From NCBI GenBank assembly GCA_050288085.1, contig JBNKDD010000114.1, positions 1 through 16,540 of the forward strand: a stretch of 16,540 bases of DNA. The letters run 5' to 3'. This document shows, in pieces, positions 1-6,248 of this stretch; the first letter of the stretch is position 1; the number at the start of each line of letters is the position of its first letter. The stretch comes from JBNKDD01 sp050288085 (GTDB lineage: Bacteria > Chloroflexota > Anaerolineae > Aggregatilineales > UBA3940). The notes beneath the pieces are model-generated. The model made no database searches and was not told the DNA's origin. It saw only the letters and a program-made list of their open reading frames with translations. A program made the position numbers and the translations under genes.

Positions 1-1
1 C

Positions 2-244
2 GCAACAGAGTTGAAGAGTGAAGATATTGAAAACTCTGCTGGAATTATTGTATATGCAGCGTTTGGCACAGCCAGTTTCAATATGCACGCTTTACACGAT
101 GTGGATAAGGCAGCTTCTTCTGGAATATTTATGTCTGCTCATGAGAGGGGCATTCCGGAGCCATGGGATGAAGTTATGGAATTCAGAAAATGGCAGATAC
201 AACGCGCTCAGGCGATATTAGATGGCCTCTATGATCAGGAGTAG
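2..244 (+). CDS. C-terminal part of an Imm5-like small protein (5'-truncated by the window edge)
   Basis: The frame is open to the left edge, so the start lies outside the window and only about 80 C-terminal residues are visible. They align without large gaps to the C-terminal half of the next gene: NSAGIIVYAAF here matches QSAKFAVGAAL there, and the last 14 residues (QRAQAILDGLYDQE) are identical in both. This is therefore the upstream copy of a tandem duplication. The visible part has no catalytic motif, signal peptide or membrane segment. Its function is inferred only through the paralog, which resembles Imm5-type immunity proteins. The TTG at 11 is an internal leucine codon rather than a convincing start. 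It ends 12 bases before the ATG I prefer for the next gene, so the two are probably co-transcribed. Confidence 0.7.
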   Translation, partial: ATELKSEDIENSAGIIVYAAFGTASFNMHALHDVDKAASSGIFMSAHERGIPEPWDEVMEFRKWQIQRAQAILDGLYDQE

Positions 245-256
245 TTGGGGCTAGAG

Positions 257-721
257 ATGGATGAATATCATCGACTTCATAGGGTTATGTTTGATTTAGT
301 GTACAAGATGAGCAGCCGCCAGCAACGATTATTTGCTTGTGATTGCGCGGAGTATGTGTTGCCTATTTTCGAAAATCACTACCCTGGTGAAGATCGTCCT
401 CGAAAGCTAATCGAGGCGATGAGGCAATCCGCGAATCACAAAACTTCTGAAGATGAAATAGACCAATTGATAAGCATTGTTGAGTCTGTGGAAACTGAGT
501 GTGAAATTCAATCCGCAAAATTTGCTGTTGGGGCAGCACTTCATGCAAACTTTCCCGATTTATACGCAGTAACCGAAACGAACACGGTAGCGATTTCTGC
601 TGTTTTTGCGTCGGCAAGAGAGAAGGGCATTCTGGAACCCATTGATGAGTTAGTGGAATTCAAAAAATGGCAGGCTCAACGTGCCCAGGCGATATTAGAT
701 GGCCTCTATGACCAGGAGTGA
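257..721 (+). CDS. Imm5-like putative immunity protein (tandem paralog of the preceding gene)
   Basis: This is a soluble protein of about 154 residues with no signal peptide or membrane segment. Its N-terminal third has the pattern CAEYVLPIFE followed by DRPRKLIEA. I associate this with the Imm5-type immunity family, in which a Cys-Ala-Glu helix is followed by a D-R-P-R-x-x-I-E-A helix. Such proteins neutralise toxins of polymorphic or contact-dependent systems. That role is family knowledge, and no toxin gene is visible here. I chose the ATG at 257, preceded by GGGG six bases upstream. A TTG at 245, only 3 nt from an AGGAG at 237-241, would add four residues and is less likely. The C-terminal half duplicates the preceding gene. 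It converges on glmS with 47 bp between the stop codons. Confidence 0.6.
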   Translation: MDEYHRLHRVMFDLVYKMSSRQQRLFACDCAEYVLPIFENHYPGEDRPRKLIEAMRQSANHKTSEDEIDQLISIVESVETECEIQSAKFAVGAALHANFPDLYAVTETNTVAISAVFASAREKGILEPIDELVEFKKWQAQRAQAILDGLYDQE

Positions 722-768
722 AAAAGGTAAATCCGGACTGGATGAAGCAAACCGGAGCTGATACCCGC

Positions 769-2559
769 TCAGTCAACCGTCAGAGTCTTGCTCAAATTGC
801 GCGGAAAGTCGGGATCAAAGCCTCGCGCCACGCTCATCCGGTAGGAGAGTACCTGGAGCGGCAGCGTCGCCAGGATCGGGTTGATCTGCGGGTTGGTCGT
901 GGGCAGCACGATCAGGTCGTTGGCGTTGGCCCGGAGTTGGGCATCCTCTTCGCCGATCACGATCGCCCGCGCACCCCGGCAGGTCACCTCATTGATACCA
1001 CTGACGAGCAGCGGAACGTTGTCCGGCCCGGCTATAAAGATCACCGGATAGCCATCATCCACCGCCGACAGCGGCCCATGCTTGAACTCAGTCGATAGCA
1101 TCCCTTCGCAGTGCGCGTAGGTGACTTCTTTGAGCTTGAGTGCGCCCTCCATCGCGATCGGGTAGGTGAGCCCATAGCCCAGGCAGTAGAGGTCGTTCCG
1201 GCCTTCCAGAACCGGATCAAGCGTCGCCACCTGTGGCTCGACCGCCGCCAGTGTCTCTTCGATCAGATCGGGCAGGCGATCCAGTTCTTTTGTCTCATGT
1301 TTGCCCATGCGTATCGCCAGATAGAGGAAGGCGATCACCTGGTTCAAAAAGGTCTTGGTGGCGGGAACGCTGATCTCGTAACCACAGGCCAGCGGCAGGT
1401 AACACTCACTGACGTGGGTCAGGGTCGAGCCGAGGACATTGACCAGCCCCAATATGCCCATCCCACGTGCCTGGGCTGCTTCGATGGCGTTCAGCACGTC
1501 TTTGGTTTCGCCGCTTTGGCTGACGAAAATACCCACGTCATCAGGCCCCACTGCCGGGCCGTACTGGGCGATAAACTGGGGTGCCAGGACAGGAATGGCA
1601 GCACGACCAGCAAGTCTTGCCAGATAGACCGCACCGCTCACACAGGCGTGATAGCTGGTGCCGCAGCCTACCAGATAGAGGTGATTTGCCGCAGCCATGC
1701 GCTCGATCATCGGTTCAACATGGGGTGAAGCCTCCAACAGGTGAAGCAGTTCACCAGCGACTTGGGGCTGCTCGTGGATCTCTTTGAGCATGAAATGGGG
1801 ATAGCCGCCTTTTTCGGCTGCCTCCATGCTGGTGGTCACCTGCTCCGGCTCCCGCTCGATGGGCTGACCATCCGCCACCCCGCGCAGTTCAATCCCATCG
1901 GCGCACAGGATCACGATCTCGCCATCCTCCAGCCGCAAGATCGTGCGGGTGAGCGGCAGGATCGAGGGCAGGTCTGACGAGACACAGGTGAATCCATCGC
2001 CGATACCGGCCACCAGACCTGATCCCTTTTTAATGGCATACAGGCAGTCCTCGCCGACGCGGCCAATGACGAATGAGTAATCACCGGCCAGATCGTCATA
2101 GGCCCGCCGGATCGCATCGACCATATCGTGTCCCTGCTCGACATACCGCTCGACGGCGTGGACACATGACTCGCCATCGTTTGTTGAGCGGACGGTCATC
2201 CCTTCGTCGATAAACATCTGGCGCAGTTCAACGTTGTTGACCACGTTGCCGTTGTGAGCGCCAACCAGGTCACCATCCGAGTCAAGATGCGGCTGGGCGT
2301 TCACCTGCGAGGGCGCGCCAAAAGTCGCCCAGCGGAGTTGGGTCATGCCACGGCTGCCGATCATGGCGGCGAAATCGTGGCGCTCGGCGACCTCCTTGAC
2401 CGGGCCAACATCCTTGCGCAGGTCAATGGTGCCATCGGCGTGAAGCGTGGCGCTGCCGACCGAATCATATCCCCGGTAGGAGAGTCTCTGTGCTGCCTCG
2501 ATGAGAATGTCTCCTAGAAGTTGGTCTTGACGAACGACGATGCCGAAAATTCCACACAT
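769..2559 (-). CDS. glmS: Glutamine--fructose-6-phosphate aminotransferase (isomerizing)
   Basis: GlmS makes glucosamine-6-phosphate from fructose-6-phosphate and glutamine, the first step towards UDP-GlcNAc and cell-envelope sugars. The protein has 596 residues; the family norm is about 600-610. Met1 is followed by Cys2, the N-terminal nucleophile of class II amidotransferases, in MCGIFGIV. RWATFG (76-81), NAQPH (87-91) and AHNGN (101-105) form the glutaminase pocket. The GlmS signature YPHFMLKEIHEQP follows at about 253-265. The first SIS domain shows GCGTS (298-302) and SQSGET (347-352). The second shows EGALKLKEVTY (471-481) and EFKHGPL (491-497), and the tail has the conserved Lys591. 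The histidines usual after RWAT and within NAHPH are Phe and Gln here, which recalls PurF. The ATG has AGAGG about six bases upstream. The gene is divergent from the phosphofructokinase gene. Confidence 0.93.
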   Translation of the reverse strand: MCGIFGIVVRQDQLLGDILIEAAQRLSYRGYDSVGSATLHADGTIDLRKDVGPVKEVAERHDFAAMIGSRGMTQLRWATFGAPSQVNAQPHLDSDGDLVGAHNGNVVNNVELRQMFIDEGMTVRSTNDGESCVHAVERYVEQGHDMVDAIRRAYDDLAGDYSFVIGRVGEDCLYAIKKGSGLVAGIGDGFTCVSSDLPSILPLTRTILRLEDGEIVILCADGIELRGVADGQPIEREPEQVTTSMEAAEKGGYPHFMLKEIHEQPQVAGELLHLLEASPHVEPMIERMAAANHLYLVGCGTSYHACVSGAVYLARLAGRAAIPVLAPQFIAQYGPAVGPDDVGIFVSQSGETKDVLNAIEAAQARGMGILGLVNVLGSTLTHVSECYLPLACGYEISVPATKTFLNQVIAFLYLAIRMGKHETKELDRLPDLIEETLAAVEPQVATLDPVLEGRNDLYCLGYGLTYPIAMEGALKLKEVTYAHCEGMLSTEFKHGPLSAVDDGYPVIFIAGPDNVPLLVSGINEVTCRGARAIVIGEEDAQLRANANDLIVLPTTNPQINPILATLPLQVLSYRMSVARGFDPDFPRNLSKTLTVD

Positions 2560-2601
2560 AGATAGCCTCTAGCCTCTCTCAAATCGGTCGAGCGTCCAGT
2601 C

Positions 2602-2629
2602 ATTGTAGTCAGAGCGGGGGCGTTGTCAA
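2602..2629 (-). promoter_or_regulatory. Sigma70-type promoter of glmS
   Basis: On the minus strand TTGACA (2629-2624) is followed after 16 bases by TACAAT (2607-2602). This is a perfect -35 hexamer and a five-of-six -10 hexamer. Transcription would start near 2595 and leave a leader of about 35 nt before the glmS ATG. The leader contains the AGAGG ribosome binding site and is too short for a glmS ribozyme. The -35 overlaps that of a candidate rightward promoter. Confidence 0.7.
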
Positions 2630-2649
2630 GATCGTTTTTGTGCTATGCT
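2623..2649 (+). promoter_or_regulatory. Candidate promoter of the phosphofructokinase gene
   Basis: TTGTCA (2623-2628) is followed after 15 bases by TATGCT (2644-2649). A TGC directly before the -10 makes an extended -10 element. The spacer is short, so the extended -10 may matter more than the -35. The -35 bases are the same ones, read on the other strand, that form the glmS -35. The leader would be about 100 nt and contain the hairpin at 2693-2713. Confidence 0.45.
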
Positions 2650-2692
2650 AGAGATGTACATACGAGAAATAAAGGCTCATATCTAACAAGCC

Positions 2693-2713
2693 GCCGCGAA
2701 TAAACTTCGCGGC
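2693..2713. repeat. Dispersed hairpin (CCGCGAA-arm type) in the pfk leader
   Basis: The arms gccgcgaa (2693-2700) and ttcgcggc (2706-2713) flank a five-base loop. The same arm sequence recurs in the terminator hairpin at 8188-8218, which suggests one repeat family. Here no T-run follows and the hairpin lies about 45 nt before the pfk ATG, so it could influence the mRNA leader or simply be a repeat insertion. Confidence 0.6.
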
Positions 2714-2757
2714 TCCCCAGGGTGAGCATAAACTGAAGTAAAAGGACAAAGACTCCT

Positions 2758-3906
2758 ATGGCAAAATCAATCGGTATCTTAACCGCCGGGGGAGACAGCC
2801 CCGGATTGAATGCCGCGATCCGGGGAGTGGGCAAAGCAGCCCAAACCACCTACGGTATGCACGTGATCGGGTTCAGGGATGGTTTCCGCGGGCTGATGGA
2901 AAATCGCAGTGTGCGTCTGGGGAAGGAAGAATTATCAGGCATCCTGACCGTCGGCGGGACGATCCTGGGAACCAGCCGGGCTAAACCGCACAAGATGCCG
3001 ATCGGCGACAAAGAACTCGATATGACCGAGCTGATCGTGGATAACTATCGCAAACATCAACTGAGCGCCTTGATCTGCCTGGGGGGCGGCGGCACCCAGA
3101 AGAACGCCTACCGGCTGGTCAAAAAAGGTTTGAATGTCATCACCCTGCCGAAAACTATCGACAATGATGTCTATGGGACGGATTACACTTTTGGGTTTGA
3201 TACCGCCCTGGAGATCGCCACCGAGGCCATCGACCGGTTACACAGTACCGCGCACAGCCATCACCGGATCATTGTGTGCGAGGTGATGGGACATAACACC
3301 GGCTGGCTGGCCCTGGGAGCCGGTTTAGCCGGGGGCGCGGATGTGATCTTGATCCCTGAGATTCCCTATGAGGTGGAGAAGGTTGCCGAAGCGATCCGCA
3401 ATCGATACCGGGGCGGGAAAGCGTTCAGCATTGTGGCTATCTCTGAGGGGGCAATGCCGGTTGACCTGGCAGCGAAATTCCGCGAGGCGGAAGATAATCG
3501 TCAGCAGGCTAAAACGGATGAGGACAAAGACCTGGCCCGTGAGCAGTTGAAAGAGATCGAGAGTGAACGCGGTCAGAATACCCTGCGCTTAACCCAGCAG
3601 CTTGAAGAACTGACCGGGCTTGAATCCCGGTTGACGATACTGGGGCATGTGCAGCGCGGGGGAACGCCCTCGCCCTTTGACCGGGTGCTGGCTACCCAGC
3701 TTGGGACGGCTGCCGCCCGCTGCGCCTATGAGGGTACATACAATGTGATGGTAGCGGCTCGAAACGGCACGGTTGAGACGGTGCCGCTAGAGGAGGTCGT
3801 TGGGAAGCGGAAGACCGTACCACTGGATCATCCCTGGATACAAAGTGTTCATGACCTGGGGGTGAGCCTGGGGGCGGATGTGGAGGCTCTCCGGGCGAGG
3901 GGGTGA
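2758..3906 (+). CDS. pfkA: 6-phosphofructokinase, mixed-substrate (group III-like) family
   Basis: This enzyme phosphorylates fructose-6-phosphate to fructose-1,6-bisphosphate in glycolysis. It has 382 residues against about 320-360 usual. Visible motifs are GGDSPG (11-16), GGGGT (109-113), PKTIDND (131-137) with catalytic Asp135, HSTAHSHHR (162-170), EVMGHNTGW (175-183), ISEGA (228-232) and LGHVQRGG (295-302). The E. coli position-104 residue, which distinguishes ATP from pyrophosphate enzymes, is Gly112, favouring ATP. Position 124 is Lys132, as in pyrophosphate-dependent and mixed-group enzymes. The position-103 residue, usually Asp, Glu or Asn, is Gly111. The phosphoryl donor is therefore uncertain. 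Residues about 238-273 form a highly charged, probably helical insert. The ATG follows AAAGGACAAAG. The gene is divergent from glmS, which uses the same substrate. Confidence 0.88.
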   Translation: MAKSIGILTAGGDSPGLNAAIRGVGKAAQTTYGMHVIGFRDGFRGLMENRSVRLGKEELSGILTVGGTILGTSRAKPHKMPIGDKELDMTELIVDNYRKHQLSALICLGGGGTQKNAYRLVKKGLNVITLPKTIDNDVYGTDYTFGFDTALEIATEAIDRLHSTAHSHHRIIVCEVMGHNTGWLALGAGLAGGADVILIPEIPYEVEKVAEAIRNRYRGGKAFSIVAISEGAMPVDLAAKFREAEDNRQQAKTDEDKDLAREQLKEIESERGQNTLRLTQQLEELTGLESRLTILGHVQRGGTPSPFDRVLATQLGTAAARCAYEGTYNVMVAARNGTVETVPLEEVVGKRKTVPLDHPWIQSVHDLGVSLGADVEALRARG

Positions 3907-3930
3907 TTCGAGTCGGTGGGCGAGTAAACC

Positions 3931-3952
3931 GCCTGATGATTAATCATCAGGC
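3931..3952. repeat. 22-bp perfect palindrome
   Basis: The half-site gcctgatgatt (3931-3941) is followed directly by its exact reverse complement (3942-3952). It begins 24 bp after the pfk stop codon. No T-run follows, so it is a weak terminator candidate. It is the first of several inverted repeats in the next 120 bp. Confidence 0.7.
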
Positions 3953-3964
3953 TCAAGTTGATAT

Positions 3965-3980
3965 GTCGAATGAATTCGAC
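3965..3980. repeat. Short hairpin with GAATGAATTC core
   Basis: The arms gtcgaa (3965-3970) and ttcgac (3975-3980) flank the loop tgaa. The GAATGAATTC core is nearly the same as that of the hairpins at 4032-4051 and 8188-8218, while the outer arm bases differ. Confidence 0.55.
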
Positions 3981-4003
3981 CCGGAAGACGCGTTTGTGTT
4001 GGA

Positions 4004-4017
4004 TCTGTTTCAACAGA
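4004..4017. repeat. Short inverted repeat
   Basis: The arms tctgtt (4004-4009) and aacaga (4012-4017) are separated by only two bases. It lies between the GAATGAATTC hairpin and the one at 4032. Taken alone it could be chance. Confidence 0.3.
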
Positions 4018-4031
4018 CGTATCATTTGTAG

Positions 4032-4051
4032 CAGCGGAATTGATTCCGCTG
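4032..4051. repeat. Hairpin just upstream of the Clp-like gene
   Basis: The arms cagcggaat (4032-4040) and attccgctg (4043-4051) pair perfectly across two bases. It ends 17 nt before the ATG at 4069 and just before the G-rich ribosome binding site. If present in the mRNA it could affect initiation. Its core is variable in the outer arms but matches the other GAAT/ATTC hairpins in the window. Confidence 0.6.
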
Positions 4052-4068
4052 TGGGGCTGGGGGGAAGG

Positions 4069-4782
4069 ATGAGCGACATATTAAGCCAGGTGGGTGAAGA
4101 CCTGGCGACAATGGTCAGAGAAAAGAACTTGCCAACTACTGAGTTAGATATTGATAATCCCAAGATCGGTGAGAAGTATAGATTTATCGATGGTATATTG
4201 GCCTGGCTCGTTACGCCTTTCAATTCCCACATATTTGTTGGTGATAGCCTCGATTATACAAATGCGTACATAAATGCCTTAGCCTTGCTTATGGGTGACA
4301 AGGAAAAGTTTAGACGTGAGTTTCATGTTCATTCGATACGAAGTGGTGGTGATCCTGAAGAACGGTTTAGTAAGTATCACAAGCGTCTAATTGGAAAACG
4401 CCTTCACACCTTGCAAGTCGAGCAACTGCTTTCACTGGGTCATGATTATGAGAACTGGAAAGAATTGTTTTCAAAGCTCCTGGAAGAGGCTCGTGAAAAG
4501 GATTATTTCCTGGTTATCGATGACTTGCCGACACTGCTGCAAGCGGATAGGGGGGAGCTAATAATTGGTCGTTGGGGGCATTTCATTTTTTCAGTTAAGC
4601 TGCGACAACTTACTTTTATAACCGGCCTGACCTGGCCTGATTTTGCGAATGGTGTTGAGCAAGTGAATCCGGGACTCCTTCGGTTTAGTCAGGCAATGTT
4701 ATTCTCATCACGACCACCAGATTTACCTTTGACACCGATTGAATGGTTAATGCCTGATCCCAGTTTCACTTTTGAAGGCTAG
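4069..4782 (+). CDS. Degenerate Clp-type AAA+ domain protein lacking the Walker A motif
   Basis: The 237 residues align, in order, with the start of ClpB/ClpC nucleotide-binding domain 1. LSQVGEDLATMVREKNL (5-21) matches the LxxYGxDLTxxAREGKL entry. HIFVGDSLDYTNAYINALA (54-72) occupies the VLVGEPGVGKTxxxEGLA position. IGKRLHTLQVEQLLSLGHDY (108-127) matches LKGxRVxxLDxxxLVAGxxY. FLVIDDLPTLL (147-157) takes the place of ILFIDELHTLV. FITGLTWPDFANGVE (183-197) matches xIGATTxDEYRKYIE, and GLLRF (202-206) the arginine-finger stretch. The P-loop Gly-Lys-Thr is absent and Walker B Asp-Glu is Asp-Asp, so ATP hydrolysis is unlikely. The ClpB N-domain, second AAA+ domain and middle domain are missing. 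A regulatory or scaffold role is only inference. The ATG at 4069 has a purine-rich GGGGGAAGG directly upstream. The frame is open back to 3958, but that part crosses the hairpins. Confidence 0.65.
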   Translation: MSDILSQVGEDLATMVREKNLPTTELDIDNPKIGEKYRFIDGILAWLVTPFNSHIFVGDSLDYTNAYINALALLMGDKEKFRREFHVHSIRSGGDPEERFSKYHKRLIGKRLHTLQVEQLLSLGHDYENWKELFSKLLEEAREKDYFLVIDDLPTLLQADRGELIIGRWGHFIFSVKLRQLTFITGLTWPDFANGVEQVNPGLLRFSQAMLFSSRPPDLPLTPIEWLMPDPSFTFEG

Positions 4783-5065
4783 TGGACCGATCAATTGCCT
4801 TCTCATCGATCATCCTTTTAGTGTTGATCTGCCCACCGTGTGATTTGGCTAACTGCCGGGTAATCGCCCCCACAGATCCCACCTAAAAATGCACCCTCAC
4901 CTTTTAGGGTTTTCTCCTGTAAATGAGTAGACAAAATGAGAAAGCACGGTAAGCTAATAACCTGACCATCGGGAAAGGTCAAATGAGGGGAACACACAAC
5001 CGACAGCACATCATCAACTTCCTGGTTTGACTGATTCCACAAATCTAGGTCTCAAGGACAATATC
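4783..5065. other. Intergenic region before hisF, no convincing gene
   Basis: This stretch of 283 bases separates the Clp-like gene from the his cluster and should hold the hisF promoter. I found no strong consensus pair. An imperfect hairpin with arms cctaaaa (4882-4888) and ttttagg (4902-4908), followed by gttttc, is a weak terminator candidate for the upstream gene. A 74-codon minus-strand frame here has no recognisable similarity. Confidence 0.4.
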
Positions 5066-5845
5066 ATGCTAGCGAAACGTATTATTCCCTGCCTCGATGT
5101 ACACGAAGGGCGGGTCGTCAAGGGTATCAACTTCGTCAATATTCGCGATGCAGGCGATCCGGTTGAACATGCCAAAGTCTACGACCTGGAAGGCGCGGAC
5201 GAACTGTGCTTCCTGGACATCACCGCCACGCATGAGGATCGGGCCACCATGCTGGACGTGGTGCGCCGGGTCGCCGACTCGATCTTCATCCCCTTCAGCG
5301 TGGGGGGCGGGCTGCGCAGCATCGACGATATGCGCGATACGCTGCTGGCCGGAGCCGATAAAACGACGATCAACAGTTCTGCCGTCCGCACGCCTGATCT
5401 GATCACCGAGGGGGCGGAGAAGTTTGGTAGCCAGTGTATTGTCGTGGCGATTGATGCCCGGTGGCAGGGCAGCATGTGGGAAGTGGTGATCAGCGGTGGG
5501 CGCATCCCAACCGGTCTGAACGCGGTCGAGTGGGCGCAGGAGGTCGAGCAGCGGGGAGCGGGGGAAATCCTGCTGACCAGCATGGATCGGGATGGGACCC
5601 GCGAGGGCTACGATCTCAAGCTGACTCGCGCCATCGCCGATGCGGTGTCGATCCCGGTGATTGCCTCCGGCGGTGCGGGCGAGAAGCAGCACTTCCTCGA
5701 AGCCCTGACTGAGGGCGGTGCGGATGCGGCCTTAGCTGCCAGCCTGTTCCACTTCCGAGAATTGAGCATCGGCGATCTGAAGGATTACCTGGCTGAGGGG
5801 GGCGTGCCAGTACGTCCCTTGCAGGAGGTCAGCCTGGATGGATGA
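5066..5845 (+). CDS. hisF: Imidazole glycerol phosphate synthase cyclase subunit
   Basis: HisF works with the glutaminase HisH. It converts PRFAR plus ammonia to imidazole glycerol phosphate and AICAR in the cytoplasmic histidine pathway. The 259-residue (beta/alpha)8 barrel is of normal length. The two catalytic aspartates are at the expected positions: Asp11 in IIPCLDV and Asp130 in VVAIDAR. Phosphate-binding FSVGGGLR (77-84) and the C-terminal IASGGAG loop are present. The ATG at 5066 is chosen because AAGGA lies seven bases upstream and the protein then begins MLAKRIIPCLD, as the family does. The frame is open to 5027 but that extension is not family-like. It overlaps hisI by eight bases, so translation is probably coupled. 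hisH is not in the window. Confidence 0.96.
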   Translation: MLAKRIIPCLDVHEGRVVKGINFVNIRDAGDPVEHAKVYDLEGADELCFLDITATHEDRATMLDVVRRVADSIFIPFSVGGGLRSIDDMRDTLLAGADKTTINSSAVRTPDLITEGAEKFGSQCIVVAIDARWQGSMWEVVISGGRIPTGLNAVEWAQEVEQRGAGEILLTSMDRDGTREGYDLKLTRAIADAVSIPVIASGGAGEKQHFLEALTEGGADAALAASLFHFRELSIGDLKDYLAEGGVPVRPLQEVSLDG

Positions 5846-6155
5846 TCATGATCTCAAGTGGAACGCTGACGGGTTGATCCCGGCTATCGTTCAGGACAGC
5901 GAAACCGGGCAGGTCTTGATGATGGCCTGGATGAACGCCGAGTCGCTGCGGCTGACTCAGCAAACCGGGGAGACGCATTTCTGGAGTCGCAGCCGCCAGG
6001 AGTTGTGGCACAAGGGCGCGACCAGCGGCAATGTGCAGGAGGTGGTCGGTATCTGGGCCGATTGTGATAGCGACACCCTGCTGGTGAAGGTGCGACCCGC
6101 CGGACCTGCCTGTCATACGGGGGCGGTGTCCTGTTTTTTTCAGCCGTATGGATGA
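5838..6155 (+). CDS. hisI: Phosphoribosyl-AMP cyclohydrolase
   Basis: HisI opens the purine ring of phosphoribosyl-AMP, the third step of histidine synthesis. The 105-residue protein is the free-standing cyclohydrolase, not fused to HisE. Visible family motifs are WSRSRQELWHKGATSGN, then WADCDSDTLL with the metal-binding Cys-Asp-x-Asp, and GPACHTGAVSCF with the remaining zinc cysteines. The start overlaps the hisF stop by eight bases, and AGGAGGT lies eight bases upstream of the ATG. The pyrophosphohydrolase that supplies its substrate is encoded about 90 bp downstream as a separate gene. Confidence 0.95.
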   Translation: MDDHDLKWNADGLIPAIVQDSETGQVLMMAWMNAESLRLTQQTGETHFWSRSRQELWHKGATSGNVQEVVGIWADCDSDTLLVKVRPAGPACHTGAVSCFFQPYG

Positions 6156-6187
6156 TTAAGATGATTAACTAAATTTTATCGGGGGTG

Positions 6188-6210
6188 ACGGGTGCAGATG
6201 CTGCGCCCGT
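6188..6210 (+). repeat. Hairpin between hisI and hisE
   Basis: The arms acgggtgcag (6188-6197) and ctgcgcccgt (6201-6210) form ten pairs, one of them G-T, across the loop atg. The bases after it, ctattctata, are T/A-rich but not a clean T-run. It could act as a partial attenuator or mRNA-processing site within the operon, or be a repeat insertion in the only real gap of the cluster. Confidence 0.5.
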
Positions 6211-6248
6211 CTATTCTATACAATCGGCGAAAGGGACGGAGGAGCAGA

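Noticed and set aside
732..756. tccgg/ccgga inverted repeat between the Imm5-like gene and glmS
   Set aside because: Only five pairs with a 15-base loop and no T-run, too weak to call a terminator.
718..1728. Two plus-strand frames of 126 and 205 codons
   Set aside because: Both lie antisense to glmS and read as Gln/Asp/Arg-rich shadow translations.
2560..2595. glmS ribozyme/riboswitch in the glmS leader
   Set aside because: The predicted leader is only about 35 nt, far shorter than a glmS ribozyme, and shows no matching fold.
3958..4068. N-terminal extension of the Clp-like protein
   Set aside because: The in-frame extension is Cys/Arg-rich, reads through the palindromes and has no counterpart in Clp proteins. 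The ATG at 4069 matches the start of the family alignment.
4818..5042. 74-codon minus-strand frame before hisF
   Set aside because: No ribosome binding site, no recognisable similarity, and it occupies the likely hisF promoter region.
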